This document shows, piece after piece, positions 1-8,752 of a stretch of DNA of 64,000 bases. Under the pieces are notes generated by a model that was not told where the DNA came from, ran no database searches, and was given only the letters and a program-made list of their open reading frames with translations. Positions within the stretch are counted from its first letter, which is position 1; each line of letters begins with the position of its first letter. The translations under genes and the position numbers were made by a program. Origin of the DNA: Nisaea acidiphila (lineage in GTDB: Bacteria > Pseudomonadota > Alphaproteobacteria > Thalassobaculales > Thalassobaculaceae); assembly GCF_024662015.1 (NCBI RefSeq), contig NZ_CP102480.1:1150501-1214500 (forward strand), read 5' to 3'.

Positions 1-465
1 TTCGACGGATACTTTCCCGAGCTCGACGTTCCGGTGAAGCCGGAGAATATCACGATGATGGGCATCCGCTCGGTCGATCCGGCGGAGCACCGCGAATTGC
101 TGAACCAGCCGATCGAAGTCGTCGACATGCGCGCCATCGACGAGAAGGGTGTCAGCGCCTTGCTGGCCGACTTCCTGAAGCGTGTTGAGGATGCGGACGG
201 CGTCATCCACGTGAGCCTCGACGTCGATTTCCTCGACCCGGAGATCGCACCCGCCGTCGGTACCACCGTTCCGGGAGGCGCGACCTTCCGCGAGGCCCAT
301 CTCATTATGGAGAAGCTCTGCGACAGCGGCCGCGTCGGCTCGCTCGATCTCGTGGAGCTCAATCCCTTCCTCGACGAGCGCGGCAAGACCGCACGACTGA
401 TGGTCGACCTGACCGCGAGCCTGTTCGGCCGCAAAGTCATGGACCGGCCGACCCGATCCTACTGA
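1..465 (+). CDS. rocF: Arginase, C-terminal part (truncated by window edge)
   Basis: The reading frame is open from the first base, so the gene begins upstream of the window and 154 residues remain. Arginase hydrolyses L-arginine to ornithine and urea in the cytosol. Seen: the metal-binding motif SLDVDFLDP followed by the GTTVPGG loop and a C-terminal stretch with DLVELNP, the usual order in the ureohydrolase (arginase/agmatinase) family. The ornithine aminotransferase gene starts 21 bases downstream, after an AAGGAG ribosome site, so the pair should form an operon for arginine catabolism. Arginase is preferred over agmatinase because of that neighbour. Confidence 0.9.
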   Translation, partial: FDGYFPELDVPVKPENITMMGIRSVDPAEHRELLNQPIEVVDMRAIDEKGVSALLADFLKRVEDADGVIHVSLDVDFLDPEIAPAVGTTVPGGATFREAHLIMEKLCDSGRVGSLDLVELNPFLDERGKTARLMVDLTASLFGRKVMDRPTRSY

Positions 466-486
466 GCAAAGCGAAGGAGAACCCCC

Positions 487-1695
487 ATGTCCCATGCCGC
501 AGATTTCATTGCTACGGAAAACCGGCTCGGCGCTCACAATTACAAGCCGCTCGACGTCGTCCTGACCCGGGGCGAGGGCGTGCATGTCTGGGATGTGGAC
601 GGGAAACAGTATCTCGACTGCCTCTCGGCCTATTCCGCCGTAAATCAGGGCCATTGCCACCCGAAGATCTACGAGGCGCTGGTGACCCAGGCCAAGAGGC
701 TGACCCTGACCTCCCGCGCCTTCCATAACGACCAGCTCGCCGGCTTCTACGAAGACATCGCCCGGCTAACCGGGTCGCACAAGGTGCTGCCGATGAATTC
801 CGGCGCCGAGGCGGTGGAATCCGCGGTCAAGGCGGTGCGCAAATGGGGCTATGAGCAGAAAGGCGTGGCGGAAAATCAGGCCGAGGTCATCGTCTTCTCC
901 AACAACTTCCACGGCCGCACCATCGGCGTCGTCGGTTTCTCCACCGATCCGGTGGCGCGCGGTAATTTCGGTCCTTTCGCACCGGGATTCCGGGTGGTGA
1001 AGTTCGGCGATATCGAAGCCTTCGAGAAGGCGATCACCGAAAACACGGTCGCCGCCCTGATCGAGCCGATCCAGGGCGAGGCTGGGGTGATCATCCCGCC
1101 GGCCGGCTATTTCAAGCGGATGCGCGAGCTCTGCACCGAGCACAACGTCACGCTCATCCTCGACGAGATCCAGACCGGCCTCGGCCGTACCGGCAAGATG
1201 CTGGCGGAAGAGCACGAGGAAATCGAGGCCGACGTGACGCTTGTCGGCAAGGCGCTCTCGGGCGGTTATTACCCAGTCTCGGCGGTGCTCTCCAACAGCG
1301 AAGTCCTCGGCGTGCTGCAGCCGGGTCAGCACGGCTCGACCTTCGGCGGCAACCCGCTCGGCTGCGCCGTAGCACGGGCCGCGCTCGATGTGCTTGTGAG
1401 CGAAGGTATGATCGAGAATTCCGCCGAGCAGGGCGCCTATTTCAAGACGGAGCTGGAAGGCATCCGCTCGAACGCGGTGAAGGAAGTCCGCGGCCGCGGC
1501 CTGATGCTGGCGGTCGAACTGGAGCCGGAAGCAGGCGGTGCCCGGAAATACTGCGATGCCCTGAAAGAGCGCGGCATCCTTGCCAAGGACACGCACGAAC
1601 ATTCGATCCGCATCGCTCCGCCGCTGGTCATTACCCGCGATCAGGTCGATTGGGCGCTGGAACGCTTCAGCGACGTGCTGACCAACGTGCACTGA
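487..1695 (+). CDS. rocD: Ornithine aminotransferase
   Basis: PLP-dependent class III aminotransferase of 402 residues, the usual length. It transfers the delta-amino group of ornithine to 2-oxoglutarate, giving glutamate-5-semialdehyde and glutamate. Seen: [18 protein letters not shown] near residue 40, characteristic of ornithine aminotransferases, then [15 protein letters not shown], the cofactor-binding [14 protein letters not shown] and the presumed Schiff-base lysine in VGKALSGG at about residue 255. The start has AAGGAG seven bases upstream. It lies directly after arginase, so together they take arginine to glutamate semialdehyde. Other class III aminotransferases (acetylornithine, GABA) fit less well with the context. 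Confidence 0.95.
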   Translation: MSHAADFIATENRLGAHNYKPLDVVLTRGEGVHVWDVDGKQYLDCLSAYSAVNQGHCHPKIYEALVTQAKRLTLTSRAFHNDQLAGFYEDIARLTGSHKVLPMNSGAEAVESAVKAVRKWGYEQKGVAENQAEVIVFSNNFHGRTIGVVGFSTDPVARGNFGPFAPGFRVVKFGDIEAFEKAITENTVAALIEPIQGEAGVIIPPAGYFKRMRELCTEHNVTLILDEIQTGLGRTGKMLAEEHEEIEADVTLVGKALSGGYYPVSAVLSNSEVLGVLQPGQHGSTFGGNPLGCAVARAALDVLVSEGMIENSAEQGAYFKTELEGIRSNAVKEVRGRGLMLAVELEPEAGGARKYCDALKERGILAKDTHEHSIRIAPPLVITRDQVDWALERFSDVLTNVH

Positions 1696-1710
1696 GCGTT
1701 GTTGCAACGC
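1696..1710 (+). terminator. Short hairpin after rocD
   Basis: GCGTTG, a 3-base loop, then CAACGC, starting right at the rocD stop. It could end the arginine operon transcript, but there is no T-run, so the assignment is weak. Confidence 0.3.
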
Positions 1711-1823
1711 GTGTGGCCATCACCTTAGCGACATAAGCATTCAGATTGTTTTCAGATCGCTCCAAGCCGTTAAACTCCTGTTGGATAATCGGATTGACCG
1801 AAAGCGGCTTGGGGTAGAAGGCA

Positions 1824-2561
1824 ATGACGCATTGTCAACGTGCGGCGCGATTTGCAGCAGCAATTGCGCTTTGTTGGATCATCGTAGGATGTTCAAGTGC
1901 AACCACGTCTTTCAAGGATGGACCCAGCCCCGGAAAAGCCGTCGTTATTGTCGGTGGGGCCTTCCGGATCCCTAATGTACCGATTTCAAAGCCAATCGCT
2001 CCGATCCATATTGTTGCAGGCCCTCTGAAAGTCCCATCCGCAATCCTTAGCGCCCAGATTAACTTTCGCCGGTTTGAGGTCAACAATGGCAAAAAGCTGA
2101 GCAATATCGGGCTGTCTTTCGAGGGGAACCCGGAACTGATCATGGTAGGACTGGGAGAACCGAATTCGTTATTCGGTCCAGGTCGCACATTAGATCAGTT
2201 TGGCAGAACGACATACGCAATTGCCGAAGTTAATCCCGGCGACTGGTTCCTCGAGCGTCAAATTGTAAGCTCTCCGAATCAAACGACGATTATCCACTCC
2301 TTGAAACAAGAAGACTCACGGATGCGGGAAGGCATACCGATTTTCAGCGTTGAGGCTGGAGAAACTATCTATGTTGGAGATGTGTTCCTAGTGTCTTCAG
2401 CGTTCCTGAAGGAACATGAACCATCGAAACATCAAAGATTAGGAAATGACCAATGGTTCCTCGGATATTCGTTTGATTTCGTCAACTCGATCCCTTCCAT
2501 TGCGAGCAGAATAGACGCGGCTTCGATAAAGGAACGGAAACTCGTTCTCTACGATAAATGA
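1824..2561 (+). CDS. Hypothetical lipoprotein
   Basis: I do not recognise this 245-residue protein. The N-terminus has a hydrophobic stretch (residues 8-22) ending IIVGC-S, a plausible lipobox with Cys23 as the lipidated residue, so it is probably anchored in the inner or outer membrane. The rest looks like a soluble, beta-rich periplasmic domain with no repeats or catalytic motif that I can name. It stands alone between rocD and the convergent glucokinase gene. Its base composition looks clearly lower in GC than both neighbours, which suggests recent acquisition. An ATG at 1781 opens only a short overlapping frame and was not chosen. Confidence 0.65.
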   Translation: MTHCQRAARFAAAIALCWIIVGCSSATTSFKDGPSPGKAVVIVGGAFRIPNVPISKPIAPIHIVAGPLKVPSAILSAQINFRRFEVNNGKKLSNIGLSFEGNPELIMVGLGEPNSLFGPGRTLDQFGRTTYAIAEVNPGDWFLERQIVSSPNQTTIIHSLKQEDSRMREGIPIFSVEAGETIYVGDVFLVSSAFLKEHEPSKHQRLGNDQWFLGYSFDFVNSIPSIASRIDAASIKERKLVLYDK

Positions 2562-2654
2562 TACCCAACATCGAGGAGGACGAACTTCAACACCCCATGA
2601 AACCGCTTGCACAGACACAGCCGAGCTAGGTAGTGCCTCTCCGAACTGGTACAC

Positions 2655-3602
2655 TTACCCTCTGGCCAGCGCCTGCAGTCCGAAAAGGCCGGGCTCCGGA
2701 TGGGTGATGCGGTAGACCGGGACGGTCTCCAGATACGCGCGCATCCGGCCCTTGGCGTTGAACGCGGCCCGGAACAGATCGGCGCGGAAGCGCTCTCCCA
2801 GGTTCTGCAACACGCCCCCGGCGAGATAGACCCCGCCGCGGGCGCCTGCGGTCAGGGCAGCGTTGCCCGCGACGGTCCCGAAAAACGAGGCGAACCGGTC
2901 CAATGCCTCGCGTGCCGCCGGGCAGCCTTCCCGGTCGAGGCGCTCGACGACCTCCTCGCCCGTCGCCGGTTCGGGATCGAGCCCGTCCCGTTCCGCGATG
3001 GCGCCGAAGAGGTTCACGAGGCCCGGGCCGGACAGCACGTCCTCAGCCGATACGTGGCCGAGACGCTGTCGAAGGTGCGCGATCAGGTCAGCCTCCGCTT
3101 CGTTCGACGCGGCCAGCGTCGCGTGGCCGCCCTCGCCGTCGAGCACATGCCAGTCCTCGCCGGACGGCACGGCGGCGCCGACCCCGAGACCGGTTCCCGG
3201 GCCGAGCACCAGCTTCGGCCTGCGTGCGACCTCGATCCCGGTCTGCACAGCGTCGAGATGGTCCTCGCCGAAATGCGGCAGTGCCGCCGCCACCGCGGCG
3301 AAATCGTTCATCAGACCGAATCGGTTCCAGCCGAAGCGCTCGCGCACGGCATCGCGGGAAAACTGCCAGGGGCAGTTGGTGAGTCGGATCCGGTCGCCGG
3401 AGACCGGTCCTGCCACCGCAACGATTGCGTTGCGCGGCCACTCGGGCTGCGGGATCCCCTCCAGGAATACTTCGAGCGCCACCTCAAACCCCTGATGTTC
3501 CGCCGTCTTGAACGCACGCTCGCTCCGGAGGCTCTCTCCATCGGTCAGGGCCAGCCTGAGATTGGTGCCACCGAGATCCCCGATCAAAGTACTCCCGCGC
3601 AT
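2655..3602 (-). CDS. glk: Glucokinase
   Basis: Cytosolic ATP-dependent glucokinase of 315 residues, the size of the bacterial Glk family; it makes glucose-6-phosphate. Seen: an N-terminal phosphate-1 motif IGDLGGTNLRLAL, then NDFAAVA with its catalytic-region aspartate near residue 100, LGPGTGLGVGAAV, the GEGGHATL motif typical of Glk, and GGVYLAGGVLQN near the C-terminus. It does not show the CxCGxxGC zinc cluster of ROK kinases. It is transcribed divergently from the radical SAM gene, with about 150 bases between them. Confidence 0.92.
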   Translation of the reverse strand: MRGSTLIGDLGGTNLRLALTDGESLRSERAFKTAEHQGFEVALEVFLEGIPQPEWPRNAIVAVAGPVSGDRIRLTNCPWQFSRDAVRERFGWNRFGLMNDFAAVAAALPHFGEDHLDAVQTGIEVARRPKLVLGPGTGLGVGAAVPSGEDWHVLDGEGGHATLAASNEAEADLIAHLRQRLGHVSAEDVLSGPGLVNLFGAIAERDGLDPEPATGEEVVERLDREGCPAAREALDRFASFFGTVAGNAALTAGARGGVYLAGGVLQNLGERFRADLFRAAFNAKGRMRAYLETVPVYRITHPEPGLFGLQALARG

Positions 3603-3749
3603 ACCCCGCTCTTCTCCTCCGCAACAATCCAGCCCCGGTCACGTTAGCATGGAGACTGTTCAACGCGAGCGGCGCGGTCTCCGACGAAGCTCGCGCGCCG
3701 AACCCACCTGACGGAGGCGTTACTTCACAGTCAACCCTGGATAAGGCAT

Positions 3750-4853
3750 ATGCGACGGCAGGCAATTTACGGGAAATCGTCGATGGAAAGTATCTACTAC
3801 GTCCTATCCTGGGCCTGTCACCGGCGCTGCAAGCATTGCTACGAGGAGCGCTTCCGGCCCTATGTCCGCGACGAACTCAAAGCGGTCGTCAGCGCGGCGG
3901 AAGCCAATTTCCCGAAGATCATCGCGAACCTTCCCGACCGGCTGACCTATCTCGACCTGGAGCAGCCGGACGACAGCGCAGCCGGCGGCTATGTCGAACG
4001 CACCAGCCGCATCATCGTCTCCGGCGGCGAGGTGCTGCTCGACCCGGTGCGCGAGACCATTCTCTATCCGGCACTGGAACAGATCCGCGACAAGTACCGG
4101 TCGCAGGGCGGCGTGAAGCTGGTAGTGCAGACCACCGGGGACCTGTTGACCGAACGGATCATCGAAGAGCTGCTGGAGCGCGGCATCTACATGATCTCCG
4201 TCGCGGGCATGGACGATTTCCATGTCGGCATGGAGGGCGAGAAGCGGGTGCCGCTGCAGGAAAAGCTGACCGGCTGGTTCGAAGCGGCAGGCATGCGCCC
4301 GTTCCTGCATGATCCGAAAGTCCGGGCCTGGGACGATGACGGCCCCAATTTCTCCTTCTTCGGCGCGACCGAGGATGCCTGGATCGGCAAGATCTGGCCG
4401 CGCGGCCGGGCCTGGGCCAACGGCCTCTCCCGCGCGACGATCAACGACAATTTCTGCAATGTCTGGTCCGGCGGCCTGAACTTCCTGAACCGGCGCTATT
4501 CCGGATCCGAAGTCTCCATCGACCCCAACGGCGACGTCTTTCCCTGCTGCCTCAAGACTAAGGCCCCGCTCGGAAACCTGACGGAAGAGCGGCTCGAAGA
4601 CATTATCGACAGCCTGGTCGGGCGACCCGCCTTCGAAGCGATCTCCATGGGCCATCCCGAGCGCATGGGCATCGCCCATGGCTGGGACGTTGAAACCTTC
4701 CTGAAGAAGTCCGAGACGATTACCGTCGATGGCCGTCCCTACCGCAATCTCTGCATCGGCTGCGACCGGTTCCACACGGAAATTCTCGCCGGCGTGCTCG
4801 AGGATGCGCGGCGGGATCGCATGGCGCGGCGCTCACTCGACGCGGCGGAATAA
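3750..4853 (+). CDS. Radical SAM protein with C-terminal SPASM-like cysteines
   Basis: 367-residue radical SAM enzyme. The [4Fe-4S] motif is C23-x3-C27-x2-C30 (CHRRCKHC), followed by IIVSGGEVLLDP, the GGE motif that binds SAM. The C-terminal third has further cysteines (NFCNVW, DVFPCCLKTK, LCIGCDRFH), arranged like a SPASM/twitch domain that holds auxiliary clusters. The line SIDPNGDVFPCC is typical of SPASM proteins. The substrate is unknown. No precursor peptide, maturase partner or transporter is evident beside it. An alternative start is the ATG at 3783; 3750 was kept because GGATAAGG precedes it. It may be cotranscribed with the dehydrogenase 61 bases downstream. Confidence 0.85.
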   Translation: MRRQAIYGKSSMESIYYVLSWACHRRCKHCYEERFRPYVRDELKAVVSAAEANFPKIIANLPDRLTYLDLEQPDDSAAGGYVERTSRIIVSGGEVLLDPVRETILYPALEQIRDKYRSQGGVKLVVQTTGDLLTERIIEELLERGIYMISVAGMDDFHVGMEGEKRVPLQEKLTGWFEAAGMRPFLHDPKVRAWDDDGPNFSFFGATEDAWIGKIWPRGRAWANGLSRATINDNFCNVWSGGLNFLNRRYSGSEVSIDPNGDVFPCCLKTKAPLGNLTEERLEDIIDSLVGRPAFEAISMGHPERMGIAHGWDVETFLKKSETITVDGRPYRNLCIGCDRFHTEILAGVLEDARRDRMARRSLDAAE

Positions 4854-4914
4854 AGCCGCGCCTTTTCACCGGGCACCGGACGCGGCACTCTCCCTGCAAA
4901 GGGAGGACTGCTCA

Positions 4915-5976
4915 ATGGACAAGAAATACGACGCGAAGGCCCTCGCCGCCTTCGCCACAGGCCTGTTCGAAGCCGCCGGGCTGGACGAGGCCAAGGCAGG
5001 CACCATCGGCCCGCTGCTCGTCGAGGCCGATCTGATGGGGCACACGACGCACGGCCTCCAACTCTGCGCGCCGTATCTGAAAGCGCTCGATGACGGCACC
5101 ATGGAAAAAGAGGGGGGCCCGCAAGTCCTGAGCGACCGGGGCGCCGTCGTTACGTGGGACGGCCGCCGCCTTCCCGGCGTCTGGCTCACCGCCCGCGCCG
5201 TCGATCTTGGGGTTGAACGGGCCAAGCTCTACGGAACCGCCAGCATTGCGATTCGGCGCAGCCACCATATCGCCTGCCTCGCCGTGTTTCTCGAGCGCGC
5301 GACCAGAGCGGGTTGCATGGTGCAGATCGCATCTTCAGACCCCGCCGTCTCCAGTGTGGCGCCCTATGGCGGAACGGAACCGCTCTTCACACCGGATCCG
5401 ATCGCTGTCGGCATACCGACAGGCGGCGACCCGATCCTGATCGATACCAGCGCCTCGATCACGACCAATGGCCTGACAGGCCGCCTGCATGGCGAGGGCA
5501 AGAAGCTTCCGGGCGCATGGGTGCAGAATGCGGAAGGTGCCGCGAGCGACGATCCCGCCGTGCTGTTCACCGACCCGCCCGGCACGATCCTGCCGATCGG
5601 CGGAAAGGAGTACGGTCACAAGGGCTATGGCCTCGCATTGATGATCGAGGCCCTGACACAGGGACTTCCCGGCCACGGACGCGCCGACCCGGCCGAAGGA
5701 TGGGGCGCCGGCGTCTACGTTCAGGTGATGGACCCGACAGCCTTCACCGGCGAGGCTGCCTTTACCCGGCAGATCGACCATATCGTCGAGCGATGCCGCG
5801 CGAACAAACCGGTCGCGGGCGGTCCGCCGGTGCGCCTGCCGGGTCAAAGTGCGATCGCAAAAAGAGCTGCGTCATCCTCGGGAGGCGTCGCACTTTATCC
5901 GGGGATCATCGACGCGCTGGCGCCTTGGGCAGAGAAATACGGGCTGGTGCCGCCGGTTCCGATCTCCGCTTCCTAA
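4915..5976 (+). CDS. Ldh-family (malate/L-lactate/ureidoglycolate) dehydrogenase
   Basis: 353-residue member of the LDH2/malate dehydrogenase fold, NAD(P)-dependent 2-hydroxyacid dehydrogenases unrelated to classical Rossmann MDH. Seen: ADLMGHTTHG near residue 40, the family's G-x-x-S/T-H-G active-site segment, AIRRSHHIACL, and a C-terminal half with KGYGLALMIEALTQGL. The start at 4915 follows GGGAGGACTG; an upstream in-frame ATG at 4729 would run into the radical SAM gene. The substrate cannot be fixed from sequence (malate, lactate, sulfolactate, ureidoglycolate). Context beside a peptide or opine-type importer suggests catabolism of imported compounds, which is inference. Confidence 0.85.
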   Translation: MDKKYDAKALAAFATGLFEAAGLDEAKAGTIGPLLVEADLMGHTTHGLQLCAPYLKALDDGTMEKEGGPQVLSDRGAVVTWDGRRLPGVWLTARAVDLGVERAKLYGTASIAIRRSHHIACLAVFLERATRAGCMVQIASSDPAVSSVAPYGGTEPLFTPDPIAVGIPTGGDPILIDTSASITTNGLTGRLHGEGKKLPGAWVQNAEGAASDDPAVLFTDPPGTILPIGGKEYGHKGYGLALMIEALTQGLPGHGRADPAEGWGAGVYVQVMDPTAFTGEAAFTRQIDHIVERCRANKPVAGGPPVRLPGQSAIAKRAASSSGGVALYPGIIDALAPWAEKYGLVPPVPISAS

Positions 5977-6023
5977 GACCAGCAAGCGATGGCGGAACAG
6001 CACGGCATTCGACATCAATTTTA

Positions 6024-6047
6024 GCCATATTGCATTGCAATAATGGC
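6024..6047. promoter_or_regulatory. Candidate operator upstream of the ABC importer operon
   Basis: Inverted repeat GCCAT-ATTGCA then TGCAAT-A-ATGGC around a single central T: 11 paired positions with one bulged base. It lies about 160 bases before the binding-protein start, in an otherwise AT-rich 230-base gap, where a promoter would be expected. The protein that binds is unknown. Confidence 0.4.
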
Positions 6048-6206
6048 ATAAATTTTTTCATGAAAACAATGGCTCCAATGCCTTGCCAACACGTTTTCGG
6101 CCTGCAATGCTTCGCGCTCCAAACGGTCTGGACATTCGTCCGATGGTGGGTCCGCATCGCCCGGTGCGCCCGCTGCCTGAGAAACCGGAATACGACAGGA
6201 GTGGAC

Positions 6207-7724
6207 ATGAAGAGATTTCTTGCTGCGTCGGCATTGGCTTCGCTGGCGCTCGTCTCGGCAGTACCGGCGGCCCTCGCCGGCAAGGCTGACGACACCCTGA
6301 ACATCGTGTGGGAACGCGAGCTCGAGAACGTCGATAGCTACTTCAACACCGCACGTGAAGGCATCATCTTCTCACGTATGACCTGGGACGCGCTGCTTTA
6401 TCGCAACCCGCAGACCATGGCTTACGAGCCGTTGATCGCGAAATCCTACAAGTGGGTCGACGACACCACGCTCGAGTTCGAGCTGAACGAAGGCATCACC
6501 TTCCACAACGGCGAAGAACTCGACGCGGACGATGTGGTCTTCACCTACAACTGGGTGTCCAATCCGGACAACGGCGTGAAGACCCAGCGTAACGTCAACT
6601 GGATCAAGGGCGCCAAGAAGCTCGACAAGTACAAGCTCCAGGTGATGCTGAAGGCCCCATTCCCGGCGGCCCTCGAATTCGTGGCCGGTTCGGTCTCGAT
6701 CTACCCGAAGGACTATTACGAAAAGGTCGGTCCGGACGGCATGGGTTTGAAGCCGGTTGGCTCCGGCCCGTACAAGGTCACGGAACTTGAGCCCGGCAAG
6801 AAGATCGTCTGGGAAAAGTTCGACGGCTACATGAAGGGCAGTCCGAAAGGCACGCCGACCATCGGCAAGGTCATTCAGCGCACCATTCCGGAACGTAACA
6901 CCCAGATCGCCGAGCTGCTCGCTGGCCGCGCCGACTGGATGTGGCGGGTTCCGGCCGACCAAGCCGACCGCCTCAGCGGGTCCGGCCGGGTTCAGGTTGT
7001 CAACGAACAGACCTTCCGTATCGGCTACATCACCATGGATGCCGCCGGCGCGACGGGCGATACGCCGCTGAAGAACCCGCTGGTCCGCAAGGCGATCGCA
7101 CACGCGATCGACCGCGAAGCCATCGTCAAGGCGCTGGTCCGCGGCAAATCCTCAGTGGTCCATTCCGCCTGCTTCCCGACCCAGTTCGGCTGCGAGCAGG
7201 GCGTTACGAAATATCCGTACGACCCCGCCAAGGCCAAGGAATTGCTTGCTGAAGCCGGCTATCCTAACGGCTTCGAAATTCCGTTCTACGCCTACCGTAA
7301 CCGTGACTATGCTGAGGCTATGATCGGCTTCCTCAACCAGGTCGGCATCAAGACCAATTTCGGTTACCTGAAGTACGCCGCCTTGCGTGACAAGATCCGG
7401 GCCAAGGAAGTCCCGATGGCTTTCATGACCTGGGGCTCCTACTCGGTCAACGACGTGTCTGCGATCACCAGCAACTTCTTCACTCATGGCAAGGACGACC
7501 TCGCGCTCGATCCGCAAGTGAAGGAACTGCTGCACACGGGCGACACCACGGTCGATTCCGCAGCCCGCAAGACAGCCTACAGCGCCGCTTTGAAGCGGAT
7601 CGCCGACGAGGCCTACTGGATTCCGCTCTGGTCCTACAACACCAACTACGCCTTCTCGAACGATGTCGACTTCACCCCGACCTCCGACGAGATTCCGCGG
7701 TTCTTCACCGCGAAATGGAAGTAG
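6207..7724 (+). CDS. ABC transporter substrate-binding protein, family 5 (peptide/nickel type)
   Basis: 505-residue periplasmic solute-binding protein. Residues 1-23 form a signal peptide ending ALA-GKAD. Seen: the SBP_bac_5 landmarks TLEFELNEGITFHNGEEL near residue 90, DDVVFTYNW, PVGSGPYKV and VRKAIAHAIDREAIVKAL. It should deliver oligopeptides, or a similar ligand, to the permeases encoded immediately downstream. The ATG at 6207 follows AGGAG; an open frame extends far upstream through the previous gene but is not the true start. Two cysteines at SACFPTQFGCEQ may form a disulfide. The ligand cannot be deduced. Confidence 0.93.
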   Translation: MKRFLAASALASLALVSAVPAALAGKADDTLNIVWERELENVDSYFNTAREGIIFSRMTWDALLYRNPQTMAYEPLIAKSYKWVDDTTLEFELNEGITFHNGEELDADDVVFTYNWVSNPDNGVKTQRNVNWIKGAKKLDKYKLQVMLKAPFPAALEFVAGSVSIYPKDYYEKVGPDGMGLKPVGSGPYKVTELEPGKKIVWEKFDGYMKGSPKGTPTIGKVIQRTIPERNTQIAELLAGRADWMWRVPADQADRLSGSGRVQVVNEQTFRIGYITMDAAGATGDTPLKNPLVRKAIAHAIDREAIVKALVRGKSSVVHSACFPTQFGCEQGVTKYPYDPAKAKELLAEAGYPNGFEIPFYAYRNRDYAEAMIGFLNQVGIKTNFGYLKYAALRDKIRAKEVPMAFMTWGSYSVNDVSAITSNFFTHGKDDLALDPQVKELLHTGDTTVDSAARKTAYSAALKRIADEAYWIPLWSYNTNYAFSNDVDFTPTSDEIPRFFTAKWK

Positions 7725-7735
7725 TCTAAACTTTC

Positions 7736-7769
7736 TATCCCGATCCCGGTCGAGGCCGGGATCGGGATA
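7736..7769 (+). terminator. Perfect 14-bp hairpin inside the importer operon
   Basis: TATCCCGATCCCGG, six-base loop TCGAGG, then its exact complement, 11 bases after the binding-protein stop and about 60 before the first permease start. No T-run follows. In family operons such structures commonly protect the binding-protein mRNA or reduce read-through, giving more binding protein than permease. Confidence 0.7.
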
Positions 7770-7830
7770 ACCAAGAATAACCGGCAGGGATCCCTTCCCT
7801 GATAACCCGGCACCCACCGGATATAGAGGC

Positions 7831-8748
7831 ATGCTGGTCTACACTCTGAAGCGCCTGATCTTGGCATTTCTTGTCGCCCTGACGGTGTCGGGGATCACTT
7901 TCTCCCTGACGTACCTCGCCGGCGACCCCGCCACCGCCATTGCCGGCGAAACCGCGAGCGACGCTGATATCGAATATATCCGCGAGCTCTATGGCTTCGA
8001 TCGCCCGATCTACGTGCAGTACCTGGAATGGGCCGGGAAGGCGTTCCGGGGCGATTTCGGCATGAGTTTCTACTTCAAGCTTCCGGTCGCGGATCTCCTG
8101 CTTGAGCGCCTGCCGATTTCCATGACTCTCGGTGTCTGTGCGATCAGCTTCGCCATTCTGCTTTCTATTCCGCTTGGCGTCCTCGCCGCCATGCAGCCGA
8201 ACAGCATCCTCGATAGGCTGGCCCTCGGAATATCCGTCGTCGGCCAGGCCATGCCGAGTTTCTGGTTCGCCCTGATGCTGATCGTGATGTTCGCGGTCTG
8301 GTACCCGATCCTGCCGACGACCGGATCAGAGACCTGGCAGCATTTTATTCTTCCGACCATCGTGCTTGGTTATTACGCGACCCCCGCCATCATGCGGCTG
8401 ACGCGAACCGGCATGCTTGAGGTTCTTGGATCGGACTATATCCGCACAGCGAGGGCCAAGGGGCTGCCGCAGCATGTCGTGCTCTTCAAGCACGCATTGC
8501 GCAACGCGGTGATCCCGGTGGTGTCACTTGCCGCTGTTCAGTTCGGCTTCATGCTGGGCGGATCGATCGTGATCGAGAGTATCTTCGCCCTGCATGGCGC
8601 CGGCTATCTTGCATGGGAGTCTATCGGACGGAACGACTTGCCCGTGGTGCAGGCCGTGGTTCTGGTCTTCTCGCTCTTCTACATCATTCTGACTTTTCTC
8701 TCGGATCTGCTGAACGCCTGGCTCGATCCGCGGATCCGGGTGGGCTGA
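7831..8748 (+). CDS. ABC transporter permease, DppB/OppB type
   Basis: 305-residue inner-membrane permease, the family's normal length. An N-terminal membrane helix (about residues 8-30), then five or so further helices. The cytoplasmic EAA-like loop is visible in the region MLEVLGSDYIRTARAKGL near residue 200, which contacts the ATPase, followed by ALRNAVIPVVSL, a typical DppB motif. It pairs with the DppC-type permease four bases downstream. There is a hairpin in front but no independent promoter that I can identify. Confidence 0.93.
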   Translation: MLVYTLKRLILAFLVALTVSGITFSLTYLAGDPATAIAGETASDADIEYIRELYGFDRPIYVQYLEWAGKAFRGDFGMSFYFKLPVADLLLERLPISMTLGVCAISFAILLSIPLGVLAAMQPNSILDRLALGISVVGQAMPSFWFALMLIVMFAVWYPILPTTGSETWQHFILPTIVLGYYATPAIMRLTRTGMLEVLGSDYIRTARAKGLPQHVVLFKHALRNAVIPVVSLAAVQFGFMLGGSIVIESIFALHGAGYLAWESIGRNDLPVVQAVVLVFSLFYIILTFLSDLLNAWLDPRIRVG

Positions 8749-8752
8749 CGCC

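Noticed and set aside
766-1707. 313-codon open frame antisense to ornithine aminotransferase
   Set aside because: Composition-driven shadow of a high-GC gene; the sense protein has all aminotransferase motifs and this frame has none.
5313-6206. N-terminal extension of the substrate-binding protein frame
   Set aside because: It overlaps the dehydrogenase in another frame; the signal peptide and ribosome site place the start at 6207.
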